DNA from: Lentimicrobium saccharophilum | Lineage (GTDB): Bacteria > Bacteroidota > Bacteroidia > Bacteroidales > Lentimicrobiaceae | Length of the DNA stretch: 64,000 nt | Direction of reading: 5' to 3' | Assembly (NCBI RefSeq): GCF_001192835.1 | Contig: NZ_DF968183.1 | Coordinates: 682,001-746,000, forward strand | Shown here: piece by piece, positions 29,804 to 39,330 of the stretch | Layout of the letters: the number at the start of each line of letters is the position of its first letter | Position numbering within the stretch: the first letter of the stretch is position 1 | Notes under the pieces: generated by a model | The model's input: only the letters and a program-made list of their open reading frames with translations | Told to the model about the DNA's origin: nothing | The model's database searches: none | Position numbers and translations under genes: made by a program

Positions 29804-32800
29804 TTGATGTCGCTTACCTTCATCTACGGGTTATTCCGGACATCTTACGTGCAGACAAGGCTTGTGCAGGTAGCTGCGAATTATCTTTCGGCTGAACTTG
29901 GCACAAAAATCAGCATCGGCGCGATAGATATTTCATGGTTTTTTAATGTTGTGCTCGAAGATGTCCTGATTAAAGACAGACATAACCAAAACCTGCTGAA
30001 AGCAGCCCGCATAAAGGTCCGCCCGGGAAAAATAGATCATAAAAGACGGTTTCTGGCTATTTCTGCAATTAGTCTTGACAAGGCGGAAATCAACATTGCC
30101 CGATACGCCTCCGACAGTCTGATGAATTACAGTTTTATAACAGACTATTTCAGCAGCAGCGATACTGCTGCCCGGGAAACCACCGCCAGGCCATGGAAAC
30201 TGGGTATTTCGGGAATACGGATCAGCGGTTCGCAATTCACCTACAACAACGGGTTGAAAGACACTGTTACTTCAGGAATTGATTATAATCATATCTCTTT
30301 ATCCGGCCTGAATCTGGAAATACGCCGGCTGGCGATTTTTCCTGACAGTATCACCGCCCAGATACGCAGCCTCAGCCTGAAAGAAAAGTCCGGATTCATA
30401 TTGAATGATTTTTTTACAAATTGTCTGATCAGCAAAGATTCCATTGTTGCCAGACAACTGCATATAAAAACGCCGGGGAGCGAGATTAATGTGGATTTGA
30501 AGTTTCTGCATTCCGGGTTCGGAAGTTATAACTACTTCATTGACAGCGTGAAAATGCACGGCCTTTTCGACAGGAGCACCATTCAGTTGGGCGACATCGG
30601 CTATTTCACTCCAGCCCTGGCAGGAGTCAATGAAAGCCTCAAGATTCACGGACTTGTCATGGGGACTGTATCCTCGCTGAAAGCCAGGCAATTCAGGTTC
30701 GGTTACCGTGAAAACACATACTTTGAGGGCAACATCACCATGGATGGCCTACCGGATATATCCGAAACATTTATTCACCTTAATGTCAGGGATTTTAAAA
30801 CTAATTATCAGGATCTTAAGGCATTCAGGCTTCCGGGTGGGGCAAGTGCCGGCATTCCGGAAATAGTCAACAATCTGGGCAATATCAGAATCAAGGGATA
30901 TTTTACGGGATTTATTAATGATTTTGTTTCAGCGGCCACCTTCAGGACAGGAACGGGTACGGTAAAGACCGACCTGAGCCTGAAAAGCGGCAATGACCAG
31001 CATATTCAATACAACGGTCACCTCACTTTATCGGAATGGCAACTGGGGAAAAGCGTGAAAGCCGAAAAATATCTCGGTCTTGTTGACCTGAGTGCCGAAA
31101 TTGACGGAATGTTCAGCCGGCAAAAAGAAATCAGTGCCACCCTGGCAGGTGATGTACAACGCATCCAGATACTTGGAAATGAATTTAATGACATCAGGCT
31201 GAACGGACAGTTCCTGAACAGGGAATTTAACGGCCAGCTTACGCTGAGAGATGAATTGATTGACCTGGATTTCAACGGGCTGGTTGATCTTTCAGATTCA
31301 ATTCCGCGATTTAATTTTATTTCAGAGGTTAAAGATGCCTACCTGAGCAGGCTTAACCTGTGGGAAAGGGATTCCTCTGCATCGCTCAGCACTACCATGA
31401 GTCTGAACTTCACCGGATCAAATATTGACAACCTGCTTGGAAATCTGAATTTTTACAATACCCTTTATAAAGAGGCGGGCAATTATTATCCGGTAAACAA
31501 AATTGAACTGAAAACATTCGCTTACGGACCTGGCCTTAAAACCCTGAGTCTCGATTCTGATTTTGCCAGCGCTGACTTCAGCGGAAAATTTACATTTTCG
31601 GACTTCTATTCCTCCCTGCTGAACATCGTAAATACTTACCTGCCTTCATTCCGGCCTTATCCGAAAATGGACCGGATAGTGAGCCATGAACAGCTTTTTG
31701 ATTACTATGTTGTGGTAAAGGACGTCAGTCACCTTACAGAACTGTTTCTACCCAACCTGAAACTACATTCAACCGCTTACCTTTTTGGAAGTTACAATTC
31801 AACATCGAGGACTATTTTGTTAAATGGACAGACCGATCTCTTTGAATATAATGGCATTAAATTTCATAACTGGACGATCAGGGGGCAGAATACCGGAAAT
31901 TCACTGGAATTAACCACCGGCATGTCATCTATTGTATTCAAGGAACAGGATGAAGAAAACGACCAGGCGCTGGGTATTGACAATTTCAGTTTTAACGCTG
32001 CAATGCGCGGTGACAGTATAACATACAACTTTAACTGGGGGAATAAAAACAGGGATATCCTTAACCGTGGAGACATAAGCGGATATTTCACTTTTAATGA
32101 TCAGCCGGTGATCAGGTCAGGCATAACAAGAGCCGATTTTATCATTAACGATTCCACTTTCACAGCCAGACAAGATGGGGATATTATTATTGATAGTACA
32201 TCAATTTATATTAATAATCTTAAAATCAAAGGATTAAACCAGGAATTAACGGTCGCAGGCAAAGTGTCAGAAAATTCTTCAGATTTGCTATCCGTAAAAT
32301 TCGAAAGATTTGATATTTCAAATGCTGACCTTCTGTTAAATATTGACAACGTCGACTTTGACGGAATACTCAGCGGATCCCTTTCCGCGAATGATTTATA
32401 CAAGACCAGGAAGCTCCAGGCAGATATGACCGTTAAAAATTTTGCTTTCAACAAGGAAATACTGGGGGATGCCAGGGTGAAGACCCGCTGGGATAATGAC
32501 AGGTCGGGACTGGATATTGATGTCGGAATAATATACAAGGGTAACATCAGCACGCACACCCCGGTTTCGATCAAAGGATTTATTTATACCGACGAGGAAG
32601 CTCCACAGAATTTTGACCTCGACATTACAACACTCAACTATAATCTGGCCACGCTTAATCCCTTTCTGAAGGGATTTGCCTCAAACCTCAAAGGATATGC
32701 CAGTGGTGACCTGAAAATGGAAGGCACCTACAATCAGCCGGCTTTTTCCGGGAACCTGCAGCTTATGAGGACGCAGATGAAAATAGATTACCTGAATGTT

Positions 32801-34216
32801 ACCTATTCTCTTGCTGATAAGGTTGAAGTTACCCCTGAGCTGATCAGTGCCACCAATGTAATGGTTTATGATTCACTCGGAAATACAGGTTTGCTGAACT
32901 TCAGTCTCAGCCATAACTATTTCAGGGATATGGTCATGGATATGACAGTGATGGCCAATAACCTTGCAGGGCTGAATACAACTTCAAAAGACAACGAACT
33001 TTTTTACGGATCTGCATTTGCTACCGGAAATGTCAGTATCAGGGGGCCGTTTGATGACCTAAGAATGAACATCCGCGTGAAATCCGATAAAGAAACCAAC
33101 ATTTACATCCCTATTAACCTGAATGTGGATGCAACTGAGAATGCATATATCAGGTTTGTAGACAATGAAGACGAGCATCTGAAGCCTGCGCTGTTTGAGC
33201 CGGTTACCTCCGGCGTTAACCTTGATATGTTTCTTAATGTAACAAAAGACGCCAACATTCAGCTCTTCCTGCCCGACAACATCGGAAATATAAAGGCTAA
33301 TGGCAATGGCCAGTTACAAATGGGCATTGATACACGCGGAGACATCACCATGTTCGGCGATTACATCATTGAAAGCGGAACATTTCTGTTTACACTTCAA
33401 AATATCCTCAACAGGGTATTTTCAATTGATCAGGGCAGCAAAATCTCATTCAACGGCAGTCCTTATGAGGCTGACCTGAATGTAAAAGCCGTTTACAAAT
33501 TACGTGCTTCCTTAAAAGGGATTCCTGAACTGGCGTCAATCCCTGAATACGCCAACCGCTCCATCCCGGTTGATTGCATCATCCATCTGAAAAATAATCT
33601 TTACAATCCGGATATCGGATTCAGTATCCGCCTGCCGGATGCAGAGGAATCGCTGCGACAGAGTGTGTTTGCTGCTATAGATACCACGAATGAAGTAGGA
33701 ATGACCCAGCAAATGGTTTCCCTTCTGCTGCTGAAATCATTCAGTTTTACCGGAAATGCCGGTCTGGCCGGGAGCGTGGGATCTTCCTCCATTGAAATAC
33801 TGACAAACCAGTTGAGCAACATGCTTTCACAGATCAGCAAAGATGTGGATATTGGTGTTAACTATCGCACAGGAGATGCATTGTCATCAGAAGCCCTTGA
33901 AGTCGCCCTTTCGACACATCTCTTCGATGACCGGGTAACCATTGACGGCAACCTTGGTGTAATGACCTCCGGAACCACCCAGAACACCAATAATATCATC
34001 GGAGATGTGGTAATTGATGTTAAAATAACCCGCGACGGACGATTCAGGGTGAAAGCATATAATAAATCCAACAATCCATTTGAGATCACTTCATACAATG
34101 CGAACTACAAACAAGGGGTCGGCATCTATTACAGATACGAATTCGACCGGTTTTCAGAGTTATTCCGCCGTCAACGGAAAAAACAACCCAAAACGGGCAA
34201 TGATTCAAAATCATGA
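29804..34216 (+). CDS. TamB-like translocation/assembly module protein (DUF490)
   Basis: A 1470-residue AsmA/TamB-type protein: an N-terminal membrane anchor, a very long beta-taco region of repeated strands, and the C-terminal TamB domain with GDYIIESGTFLFTLQNILNRVF. Such proteins bridge the inner and outer membranes and move lipids or help insert outer-membrane proteins. The start is uncertain. The listed TTG/ATG cuts the membrane helix in half, while in-frame codons from 29756 (KKTLQISALTLVILL) supply the missing half but have no normal start codon. One extra A in the A run at 29762-29766 would connect them to a GTG at 29736. The gene is divergent from tsaD, an arrangement I recall as common in Bacteroidota. 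Confidence 0.88.
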   Translation: MMSLTFIYGLFRTSYVQTRLVQVAANYLSAELGTKISIGAIDISWFFNVVLEDVLIKDRHNQNLLKAARIKVRPGKIDHKRRFLAISAISLDKAEINIARYASDSLMNYSFITDYFSSSDTAARETTARPWKLGISGIRISGSQFTYNNGLKDTVTSGIDYNHISLSGLNLEIRRLAIFPDSITAQIRSLSLKEKSGFILNDFFTNCLISKDSIVARQLHIKTPGSEINVDLKFLHSGFGSYNYFIDSVKMHGLFDRSTIQLGDIGYFTPALAGVNESLKIHGLVMGTVSSLKARQFRFGYRENTYFEGNITMDGLPDISETFIHLNVRDFKTNYQDLKAFRLPGGASAGIPEIVNNLGNIRIKGYFTGFINDFVSAATFRTGTGTVKTDLSLKSGNDQHIQYNGHLTLSEWQLGKSVKAEKYLGLVDLSAEIDGMFSRQKEISATLAGDVQRIQILGNEFNDIRLNGQFLNREFNGQLTLRDELIDLDFNGLVDLSDSIPRFNFISEVKDAYLSRLNLWERDSSASLSTTMSLNFTGSNIDNLLGNLNFYNTLYKEAGNYYPVNKIELKTFAYGPGLKTLSLDSDFASADFSGKFTFSDFYSSLLNIVNTYLPSFRPYPKMDRIVSHEQLFDYYVVVKDVSHLTELFLPNLKLHSTAYLFGSYNSTSRTILLNGQTDLFEYNGIKFHNWTIRGQNTGNSLELTTGMSSIVFKEQDEENDQALGIDNFSFNAAMRGDSITYNFNWGNKNRDILNRGDISGYFTFNDQPVIRSGITRADFIINDSTFTARQDGDIIIDSTSIYINNLKIKGLNQELTVAGKVSENSSDLLSVKFERFDISNADLLLNIDNVDFDGILSGSLSANDLYKTRKLQADMTVKNFAFNKEILGDARVKTRWDNDRSGLDIDVGIIYKGNISTHTPVSIKGFIYTDEEAPQNFDLDITTLNYNLATLNPFLKGFASNLKGYASGDLKMEGTYNQPAFSGNLQLMRTQMKIDYLNVTYSLADKVEVTPELISATNVMVYDSLGNTGLLNFSLSHNYFRDMVMDMTVMANNLAGLNTTSKDNELFYGSAFATGNVSIRGPFDDLRMNIRVKSDKETNIYIPINLNVDATENAYIRFVDNEDEHLKPALFEPVTSGVNLDMFLNVTKDANIQLFLPDNIGNIKANGNGQLQMGIDTRGDITMFGDYIIESGTFLFTLQNILNRVFSIDQGSKISFNGSPYEADLNVKAVYKLRASLKGIPELASIPEYANRSIPVDCIIHLKNNLYNPDIGFSIRLPDAEESLRQSVFAAIDTTNEVGMTQQMVSLLLLKSFSFTGNAGLAGSVGSSSIEILTNQLSNMLSQISKDVDIGVNYRTGDALSSEALEVALSTHLFDDRVTIDGNLGVMTSGTTQNTNNIIGDVVIDVKITRDGRFRVKAYNKSNNPFEITSYNANYKQGVGIYYRYEFDRFSELFRRQRKKQPKTGNDSKS

Positions 34217-34301
34217 AGTATTCATTTATTTTAGCGCAATTTCCTGATAAAACTTGTTTAAATATTCAGAGGCATTTTTTTGCCAATCTAAAACACAGAC
34301 C

Positions 34302-35825
34302 ATGAAAACGCTTTTCGGTTCATTTACAGCAATGTTTCTGATAATTCAGATTCAAACGCACGCCCAGATTACCATAACCCGGAATGATATGCCTGTCATA
34401 GGCGACACCATCCGTGTAAGCACAGCCACGAATCTTCCGGGCATTGATCCAACGCTCACCGGCCCCGCCTACACATGGGACTTTTCTTCGCTGGAGCCGG
34501 TAAACCAAACGGTGGAAGAATATGTAAGCATCAATACCACGCCATTTCTGTATCAGATCGTCTTTAACCAGAATGTGGCCAACCTGGCTTCTCCTGTTAC
34601 CGATATTGATTTTGTACCGGGATTTGATATAACCGACGCTTATGTCTATTACCGGGCCACTACCGGCAGTTATACCCGTCCCGGTTATGCCGCCACCATT
34701 ATGGGCATACCTGTACCCATGAAATTCGACCAGGCTGAGTTGTTGTATACTTTTCCGCTCCAATACAATTCACCTGCCGACTCCAGTATTTCAAACTACA
34801 GTCTTGGCTTACCCGGCATAGGTTACTTCAGCATTGAAAGAAAACGGGTAAATCAGGTAGACGGTTGGGGTAACGTTACCACCCCTTATGGCACTTTTGA
34901 AGCACTACGCGTGAAATCCACGATTTATGAGCGCGACAGCCTATATCTGGATTCCATCCAAACCGGCTTCCCGTTGGTAAGAAATTACATTGAATATCAA
35001 TGGCTTGGCAACGGACAGGCCATTCCACTGCTTACAATTACCCAGGAAGGCCCCCTGATGACCGCAAGGTACAGGGACCATATCCAGAATTTCAACCCAC
35101 TGGTTGTTATCGTACAGGATACCACCGTTTGTAAAGGCGATTCCGTGACCCTGAATGTCAAAGTCAGCGGTGGCTTTCCTCCTTATACCTATCAATGGAG
35201 CACCGGCGAACAAACTGACTCAATCAGGGTTTCACCGGCTGAATCGACCACCTATGTCGTTTTGGTAACTGATTCACAACAACAAACCGGGATTGGCACC
35301 ATTGAACTTACCGTAATCCCTTTTGAACATTTTACGCTCGGTGCCGACACCCTGATTTGTGCTGAATCTTCCATAGGATTTGATGCAGGGGACGCTTACG
35401 GATCGGTCCGCTGGTATCTGGATGGTGTGCTGGCCTCCGAAGAAACGAAGTTTGTGCTTGATTCAACAGGAATCGGGCTGAATACCATAACCCTCAGGGT
35501 TGAATATGAAACGGAAAGCTGTTCAGGATCTGATGAAATCATCATAGGCTTTTATATTTGCGGTGGAATCTCAGAAAAAGGGAATCAATCCATCAACCTT
35601 TATCCAAACCCGGCTACACAAACGATTTATCTCGACACCAAGGGATTCTCTGCTTCAGTAAGTTGTTCAATTGCGACAACTGAGGGTAAAATCATCAGAA
35701 GCTATCCGGGCATGCACAATCCGGGAAGAATTGAACTGGATGTCCGTTCAGTCAAGCCGGGCAACTACCTGATTCTGATATCTGACGCAGAGCGGAAAGG
35801 CGTTGCGAGATTTCTGAAACAATGA
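34302..35825 (+). CDS. Secreted protein with type IX secretion C-terminal sorting domain
   Basis: The ATG at 34302, not the longer frame from 34254, gives a clean signal peptide (MKTLFGSFTAMFLIIQIQT, cleavage near AHAQ). The 507-residue protein has a beta-rich N-terminal half without a family I know. A PKD/Ig-like region follows around SVTLNVKVSGGFPPYTYQWS, then a short Cys-containing beta domain. The last 75 residues form a T9SS type A sorting domain: INLYPNPATQTIYLDT, then LDVRSVKPGNYLILIS and a basic end. It is exported across the outer membrane by the type IX system and probably attached to the surface. It follows the TamB-like gene by 85 bp and ends at a strong terminator. Confidence 0.85.
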   Translation: MKTLFGSFTAMFLIIQIQTHAQITITRNDMPVIGDTIRVSTATNLPGIDPTLTGPAYTWDFSSLEPVNQTVEEYVSINTTPFLYQIVFNQNVANLASPVTDIDFVPGFDITDAYVYYRATTGSYTRPGYAATIMGIPVPMKFDQAELLYTFPLQYNSPADSSISNYSLGLPGIGYFSIERKRVNQVDGWGNVTTPYGTFEALRVKSTIYERDSLYLDSIQTGFPLVRNYIEYQWLGNGQAIPLLTITQEGPLMTARYRDHIQNFNPLVVIVQDTTVCKGDSVTLNVKVSGGFPPYTYQWSTGEQTDSIRVSPAESTTYVVLVTDSQQQTGIGTIELTVIPFEHFTLGADTLICAESSIGFDAGDAYGSVRWYLDGVLASEETKFVLDSTGIGLNTITLRVEYETESCSGSDEIIIGFYICGGISEKGNQSINLYPNPATQTIYLDTKGFSASVSCSIATTEGKIIRSYPGMHNPGRIELDVRSVKPGNYLILISDAERKGVARFLKQ

Positions 35826-35854
35826 TTGGTTCTCAATTATTTACAATAGTTCTG

Positions 35855-35891
35855 AAAAATCCCGGGTAATGTCAATTGCCCGGGATTTTTT
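35855..35891 (+). terminator. Rho-independent terminator
   Basis: Stem AAAAATCCCGGG / CCCGGGATTTTTT with a 12-base loop and a T tail, 30 bp after the T9SS cargo gene. Confidence 0.9.
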
Positions 35892-36049
35892 GTACGCTTC
35901 TGCACAAAAACTATCCGGAATCGTACACCTTCACATTAAAACATTAGAACTGCCCTATATAAAGTACTGTATAACAATATATTATGACCTATGGCACACT
36001 TTTAGCATAATAGAAGATACCAAACACCAGTCTTCAAAAACCTATTGCC

Positions 36050-36490
36050 ATGAAAACAAAACTTTGCACCATATCTTTCGTTATGCTGTCTTTTCTAGTG
36101 ATTAACCCTACAATGGCAGGCAATTCGTCAACTTTTCCTTTTAACGGATTAAACCTTTCAACCGGAACCGACACTGCAGGTTCACTGCCCTGGCTGTACC
36201 TCAATTTACCTTTGCCCGAACCGGAATCCTATGTGGACGATATCCCTTTCAATACCCTAAAAGTGAGTGCGGCATATTTTACTTCAGTGGTTGTGCGTCC
36301 TGAAACAGAGAACAGCGTCAATGACATCCCTTTCAGCACCGAAGCAATAGCATCCCGTTTTAGACCGCTTGATGCCAGTGGAATAAAATATGAGAATGAA
36401 ACATACGTCAACGATATTCCTTTTGACACTAAACGAATTGCCGCAAGAATATTAAACTGCGAGAGATACCGGCACACATCAAATCATTAA
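36050..36490 (+). CDS. Small secreted protein with three V-(D/N)-DIPF repeats
   Basis: A 146-residue protein with a signal peptide (FVMLSFLVINPTMAG, cleavage near residue 23). The mature part carries three spaced copies of a short motif: SYVDDIPFNTLKVSA (60-74), NSVNDIPFSTEAIAS (88-102) and TYVNDIPFDTKRIAA (118-132), 28 and 30 residues apart. The consensus is V-(D/N)-D-I-P-F-x-T-x-x-(I/V)-(A/S)-(A/S). The linkers are not conserved. I recognise no characterised family. The regular motif suggests repeated binding to a partner or to the cell surface. It stands alone between a terminator and the convergent nucleoside transporter gene. Confidence 0.7.
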   Translation: MKTKLCTISFVMLSFLVINPTMAGNSSTFPFNGLNLSTGTDTAGSLPWLYLNLPLPEPESYVDDIPFNTLKVSAAYFTSVVVRPETENSVNDIPFSTEAIASRFRPLDASGIKYENETYVNDIPFDTKRIAARILNCERYRHTSNH

Positions 36491-36610
36491 CAAGCAGGCA
36501 TCATTCATCGCATAGAATTCAAGCACAGGCCATCAAATGACCAATGCTTAAACTGGATCTGGCAATAAACTAAAAGATCTAATTAACCTGAAATAACTCG
36601 GAATACTAAA

Positions 36611-36632
36611 GGGGCTGCCCGAAAGCAGCCCC
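36611..36632. terminator. Convergent terminator hairpin
   Basis: Perfect 8-bp stem GGGGCTGC / GCAGCCCC with a six-base loop, between the small secreted protein gene and the nucleoside transporter gene, which face each other. T-rich sequence follows on both sides (TAACTGTTTTT on plus, TTTAG on minus). Confidence 0.7.
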
Positions 36633-36653
36633 TAACTGTTTTTAAGGAGTTGT

Positions 36654-38120
36654 TTATCCCAGAATGATCCCGATGATGGTAGCCGACAGCAAAGAGGCCA
36701 GTGTACCTCCGAGAAGCGCCCGCATACCAAATTCCGACAGCAATACCCTTTTACCCGGCGCCAGAGAGCCGATTCCCCCGATCTGAATGCCGATGGATGC
36801 AAAATTGGCAAATCCGCAAAGCATATAGGTGGCCATAATGATACTCTTGGGGTTGGTCAACCGGGCAGTTTCTTTCAGGTCGGCAAGACTGACATAACCT
36901 ATAAACTCAGTCATGATGACTTTTTCTCCGAGCAGCTGCCCCAGCATAAGGACATCGGATGAATTTACCCCGATCAGCCACATCAGCGGTGCAAAGAGGT
37001 ATCCCAACAATACCTGAAGCGATAACTCCGTGTACTTCCCGCTGGTAGCGGATTCTATCATTGGATTCAGTTGCAACCACCCTCCAAGCTTTATCAGGAT
37101 AAAATTGGCGAAAGCGATAAATGCAATAAAAACAAGCAGCATGGCAGCCACATTTACGGCCAGTTTCAACCCTTCAGTAGTCCCGTTCGAGATGGCATCG
37201 AGCACATTGCTGCCCACTTTGTCTTTGGTAATTTCAATGGTACTGTTGATGGGCTCTTTCTGTGGCACCAGAATCTTGGAGATAATAACCGCACCCGGCG
37301 CTGCCATCGCGGATGCTGCAAGCAAATGCTTGGCAAAAAGCAATCGCTGCACGGGGTCGGTGCCACCAAGGAAGCTGATATAGGCTGCCAGTACGCCACC
37401 GGCCAGGGTTGCCATACCGCCAATCATAACAAGCAGGATTTCGGAGCGGTTCATTTTTTCGAGATAGGCTTTAATCATCAGCGGAGATTCCGTTTGCCCC
37501 AGGAAAATATTTCCGGCTACCGAAAGGCTTTCGGCGCCCGATAATTTCAAGGCTTTAGTCATCAGCCAGGCCAGGGCGTAAACAATCTTCTGGATAACGC
37601 CCATATAAAAAAGCAGGCTGGTGAGGGCGGAGAAGAAAATAATCGTCGGAAGGACCTGGAATGCAAAAATAAAACCGTAGGTATTTGCGTCCATCAGGCC
37701 GCCCAGCAGAAACTCACTTCCCGCTTTTGTAAAATCAAGTATCTTTACAAAAATCTGTCCAACAAATTCAAAGACAGCCCGCACAGGAGGTACATGCAAA
37801 ATGCTGAGCGCCAGAGCCACCTGAATCAGCAATCCGATTCCTACTATTTTCCAGGATACCGCCCTGCGGTCTGTACTGAAAAGCCAGGCTACTGCAATGA
37901 GGGTAATCATTCCCAGCAACCCCCGAAGGAGTCCGGTTAATGTAATTCCATTGCCAGGCTCCACCACTTTCTGAACTGCAACAGCAGCAGTTTCCGTTTG
38001 CTGAACAACAACACTGTCAGCAGTAACAAGGGTATCGGCGGTTAATGACCGGGCACTGATTATTGAAGCCGGCAGCATTACCGCTGCGACTAAAGCCAGT
38101 AATAATAATCTTTTGCGCAT
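36654..38120 (-). CDS. Concentrative nucleoside transporter (NupC/CNT family)
   Basis: A 488-residue inner-membrane symporter that imports nucleosides with Na+ or H+. The CNT core spans residues of about 60-488: GLLGMITLIAVAWLFSTDRR at the first helix, the pore-loop motif GQTESPLMIKAYL, and MATYMLCGFANFASIGIQIG near the end. It is longer than usual (about 400-420) because of an N-terminal extension. That extension comprises a cleavable-looking signal sequence (MRKRLLLLALVAAVMLPASIISA) and a Thr/Val-rich stretch of about 40 residues. It is 37 bp downstream of the bifunctional-nuclease-family gene, probably in one transcript, and ends at a hairpin at 36611-36632. Confidence 0.92.
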   Translation of the reverse strand: MRKRLLLLALVAAVMLPASIISARSLTADTLVTADSVVVQQTETAAVAVQKVVEPGNGITLTGLLRGLLGMITLIAVAWLFSTDRRAVSWKIVGIGLLIQVALALSILHVPPVRAVFEFVGQIFVKILDFTKAGSEFLLGGLMDANTYGFIFAFQVLPTIIFFSALTSLLFYMGVIQKIVYALAWLMTKALKLSGAESLSVAGNIFLGQTESPLMIKAYLEKMNRSEILLVMIGGMATLAGGVLAAYISFLGGTDPVQRLLFAKHLLAASAMAAPGAVIISKILVPQKEPINSTIEITKDKVGSNVLDAISNGTTEGLKLAVNVAAMLLVFIAFIAFANFILIKLGGWLQLNPMIESATSGKYTELSLQVLLGYLFAPLMWLIGVNSSDVLMLGQLLGEKVIMTEFIGYVSLADLKETARLTNPKSIIMATYMLCGFANFASIGIQIGGIGSLAPGKRVLLSEFGMRALLGGTLASLLSATIIGIILG

Positions 38121-38157
38121 TTTGGAATGTCGTGTAGTTAATATAAGAAGTTGAAGT

Positions 38158-38748
38158 TTATTTTCCGGGCTTTCTTCTGTTGATGATATCCCTGAGCTGG
38201 GAAGCGCGCTCGTAATCTTCTTTTTCTATGGCTTCATTCATCATCTCCTCAAGCTCTTCAACAGTGAATTTATCATAATCATAACCTTCAGGCTGACTTC
38301 CGATGCCGCCGGTTGCCAGGTCATCAATATCCGGCTCCTCCTCTATTGAAACGCCGGCTGCTTCCAGCACCGCTTCATAAGTGAAGATGGGGCAGTTAAA
38401 ACGCACGGCCAGGGCTATGGCGTCAGAAGTACGGGAATCTATTTCTTTAATGCCGGAGGCATCTTCACAAACCAGCGTACCATAAAATATCCCCTGTGCA
38501 AATTTGCTGATAATCACTTCGCGAAAAGAGATACCAAAAGTGTCGGCGAAATTTTTGAAAAGGTCATGCGTCAATGGGCGTGGAATCTTTATTTGTTCGA
38601 TGTGAAACAATATAGCCTGAGCTTCAAACCCATTAATCAGGATCGGGAGCCGCCTCTTCCCCTCTGTCTCTCCCAGAATCAGCGTATACGCACCACTCTG
38701 CGACTGGCTGTTGATCATTCCCAATAACTTCAGCGCAATCTTTTCCAT
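38158..38748 (-). CDS. Bifunctional nuclease family protein (DUF151) with UVR motif
   Basis: The frame is open to 38808, but the ATG at 38748 gives the family start MEKIALKLLGMINSQSQSGA. Residues 1-130 form the BFN/DUF151 domain (LILGETEGKRRLPILINGFEA, SRTSDAIALAVRFNCPIF). An acidic linker and a C-terminal UvrB/UvrC-type helix hairpin follow (EEMMNEAIEKEDYERASQLR). The domain pair is typical for Bacteroidota. DUF151 proteins have been reported to have DNase/RNase activity in plants, but the bacterial role is not settled. It is upstream of the nucleoside transporter in the same operon, which hints at nucleotide scavenging. Confidence 0.88.
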   Translation of the reverse strand: MEKIALKLLGMINSQSQSGAYTLILGETEGKRRLPILINGFEAQAILFHIEQIKIPRPLTHDLFKNFADTFGISFREVIISKFAQGIFYGTLVCEDASGIKEIDSRTSDAIALAVRFNCPIFTYEAVLEAAGVSIEEEPDIDDLATGGIGSQPEGYDYDKFTVEELEEMMNEAIEKEDYERASQLRDIINRRKPGK

Positions 38749-39330
38749 CCCGTAATTTTGTTCGTTTTTGGCTGATAAAAATAGGAAATATAAGTTTTTA
38801 TCAAGCAATGATCGCCATAATAAAATGTTATATACATTCCGCTCATGCGCACTTCATATAAATGTATTCCGGAAATTTCACGTTATGAAGCATTTATGTC
38901 ATTCAGAAACCTTATAGCTTTCCTTTTCCTTTAGTGTAAAATTCAGCAATAGTGCCCGGGTAACCGGAAAATACGGATACCTGACATGATCATCCGGGGA
39001 AAACATCACCACAGATCTTGGTGCGGAGATCAGGATAGCATATATAACCGGGGAATTGATAATTTTTACACCGACAAGTATCCGGACAGTTCCGGATTGG
39101 CTTGGGGTTTTGTAAAAAAAATCAGCAGGCCTGATTCCTGCAATCGATTGCGGAAATAACGGAAAATGAACCATTAAGCACATATACTCATCATGAAAGC
39201 AGGTCGAAAATACCCTGATTACAGTGACTTGCATAGAAAAAACATAATTTTGATCGCTAATATTTAATATTTACTTCTCTATATTTGTAAAATAAAAACC
39301 AACCCAATCAGCATTAACCAATACCATTTT
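38749..39330. other. Intergenic stretch between divergent genes
   Basis: There are 582 bases without a supported gene. A 111-codon minus-strand frame (38899-39234) has no family resemblance and no promoter or start context. A TATATTTG box at 39280-39287, 44 bp before the pyrophosphatase start, fits the -7 consensus, though no TTG is at the right distance. Confidence 0.4.

Noticed and set aside
38899-39234. 111-codon minus-strand frame in the gap before hppA
   Set aside because: No recognisable domain or signal, and no promoter or start context. Probably chance.
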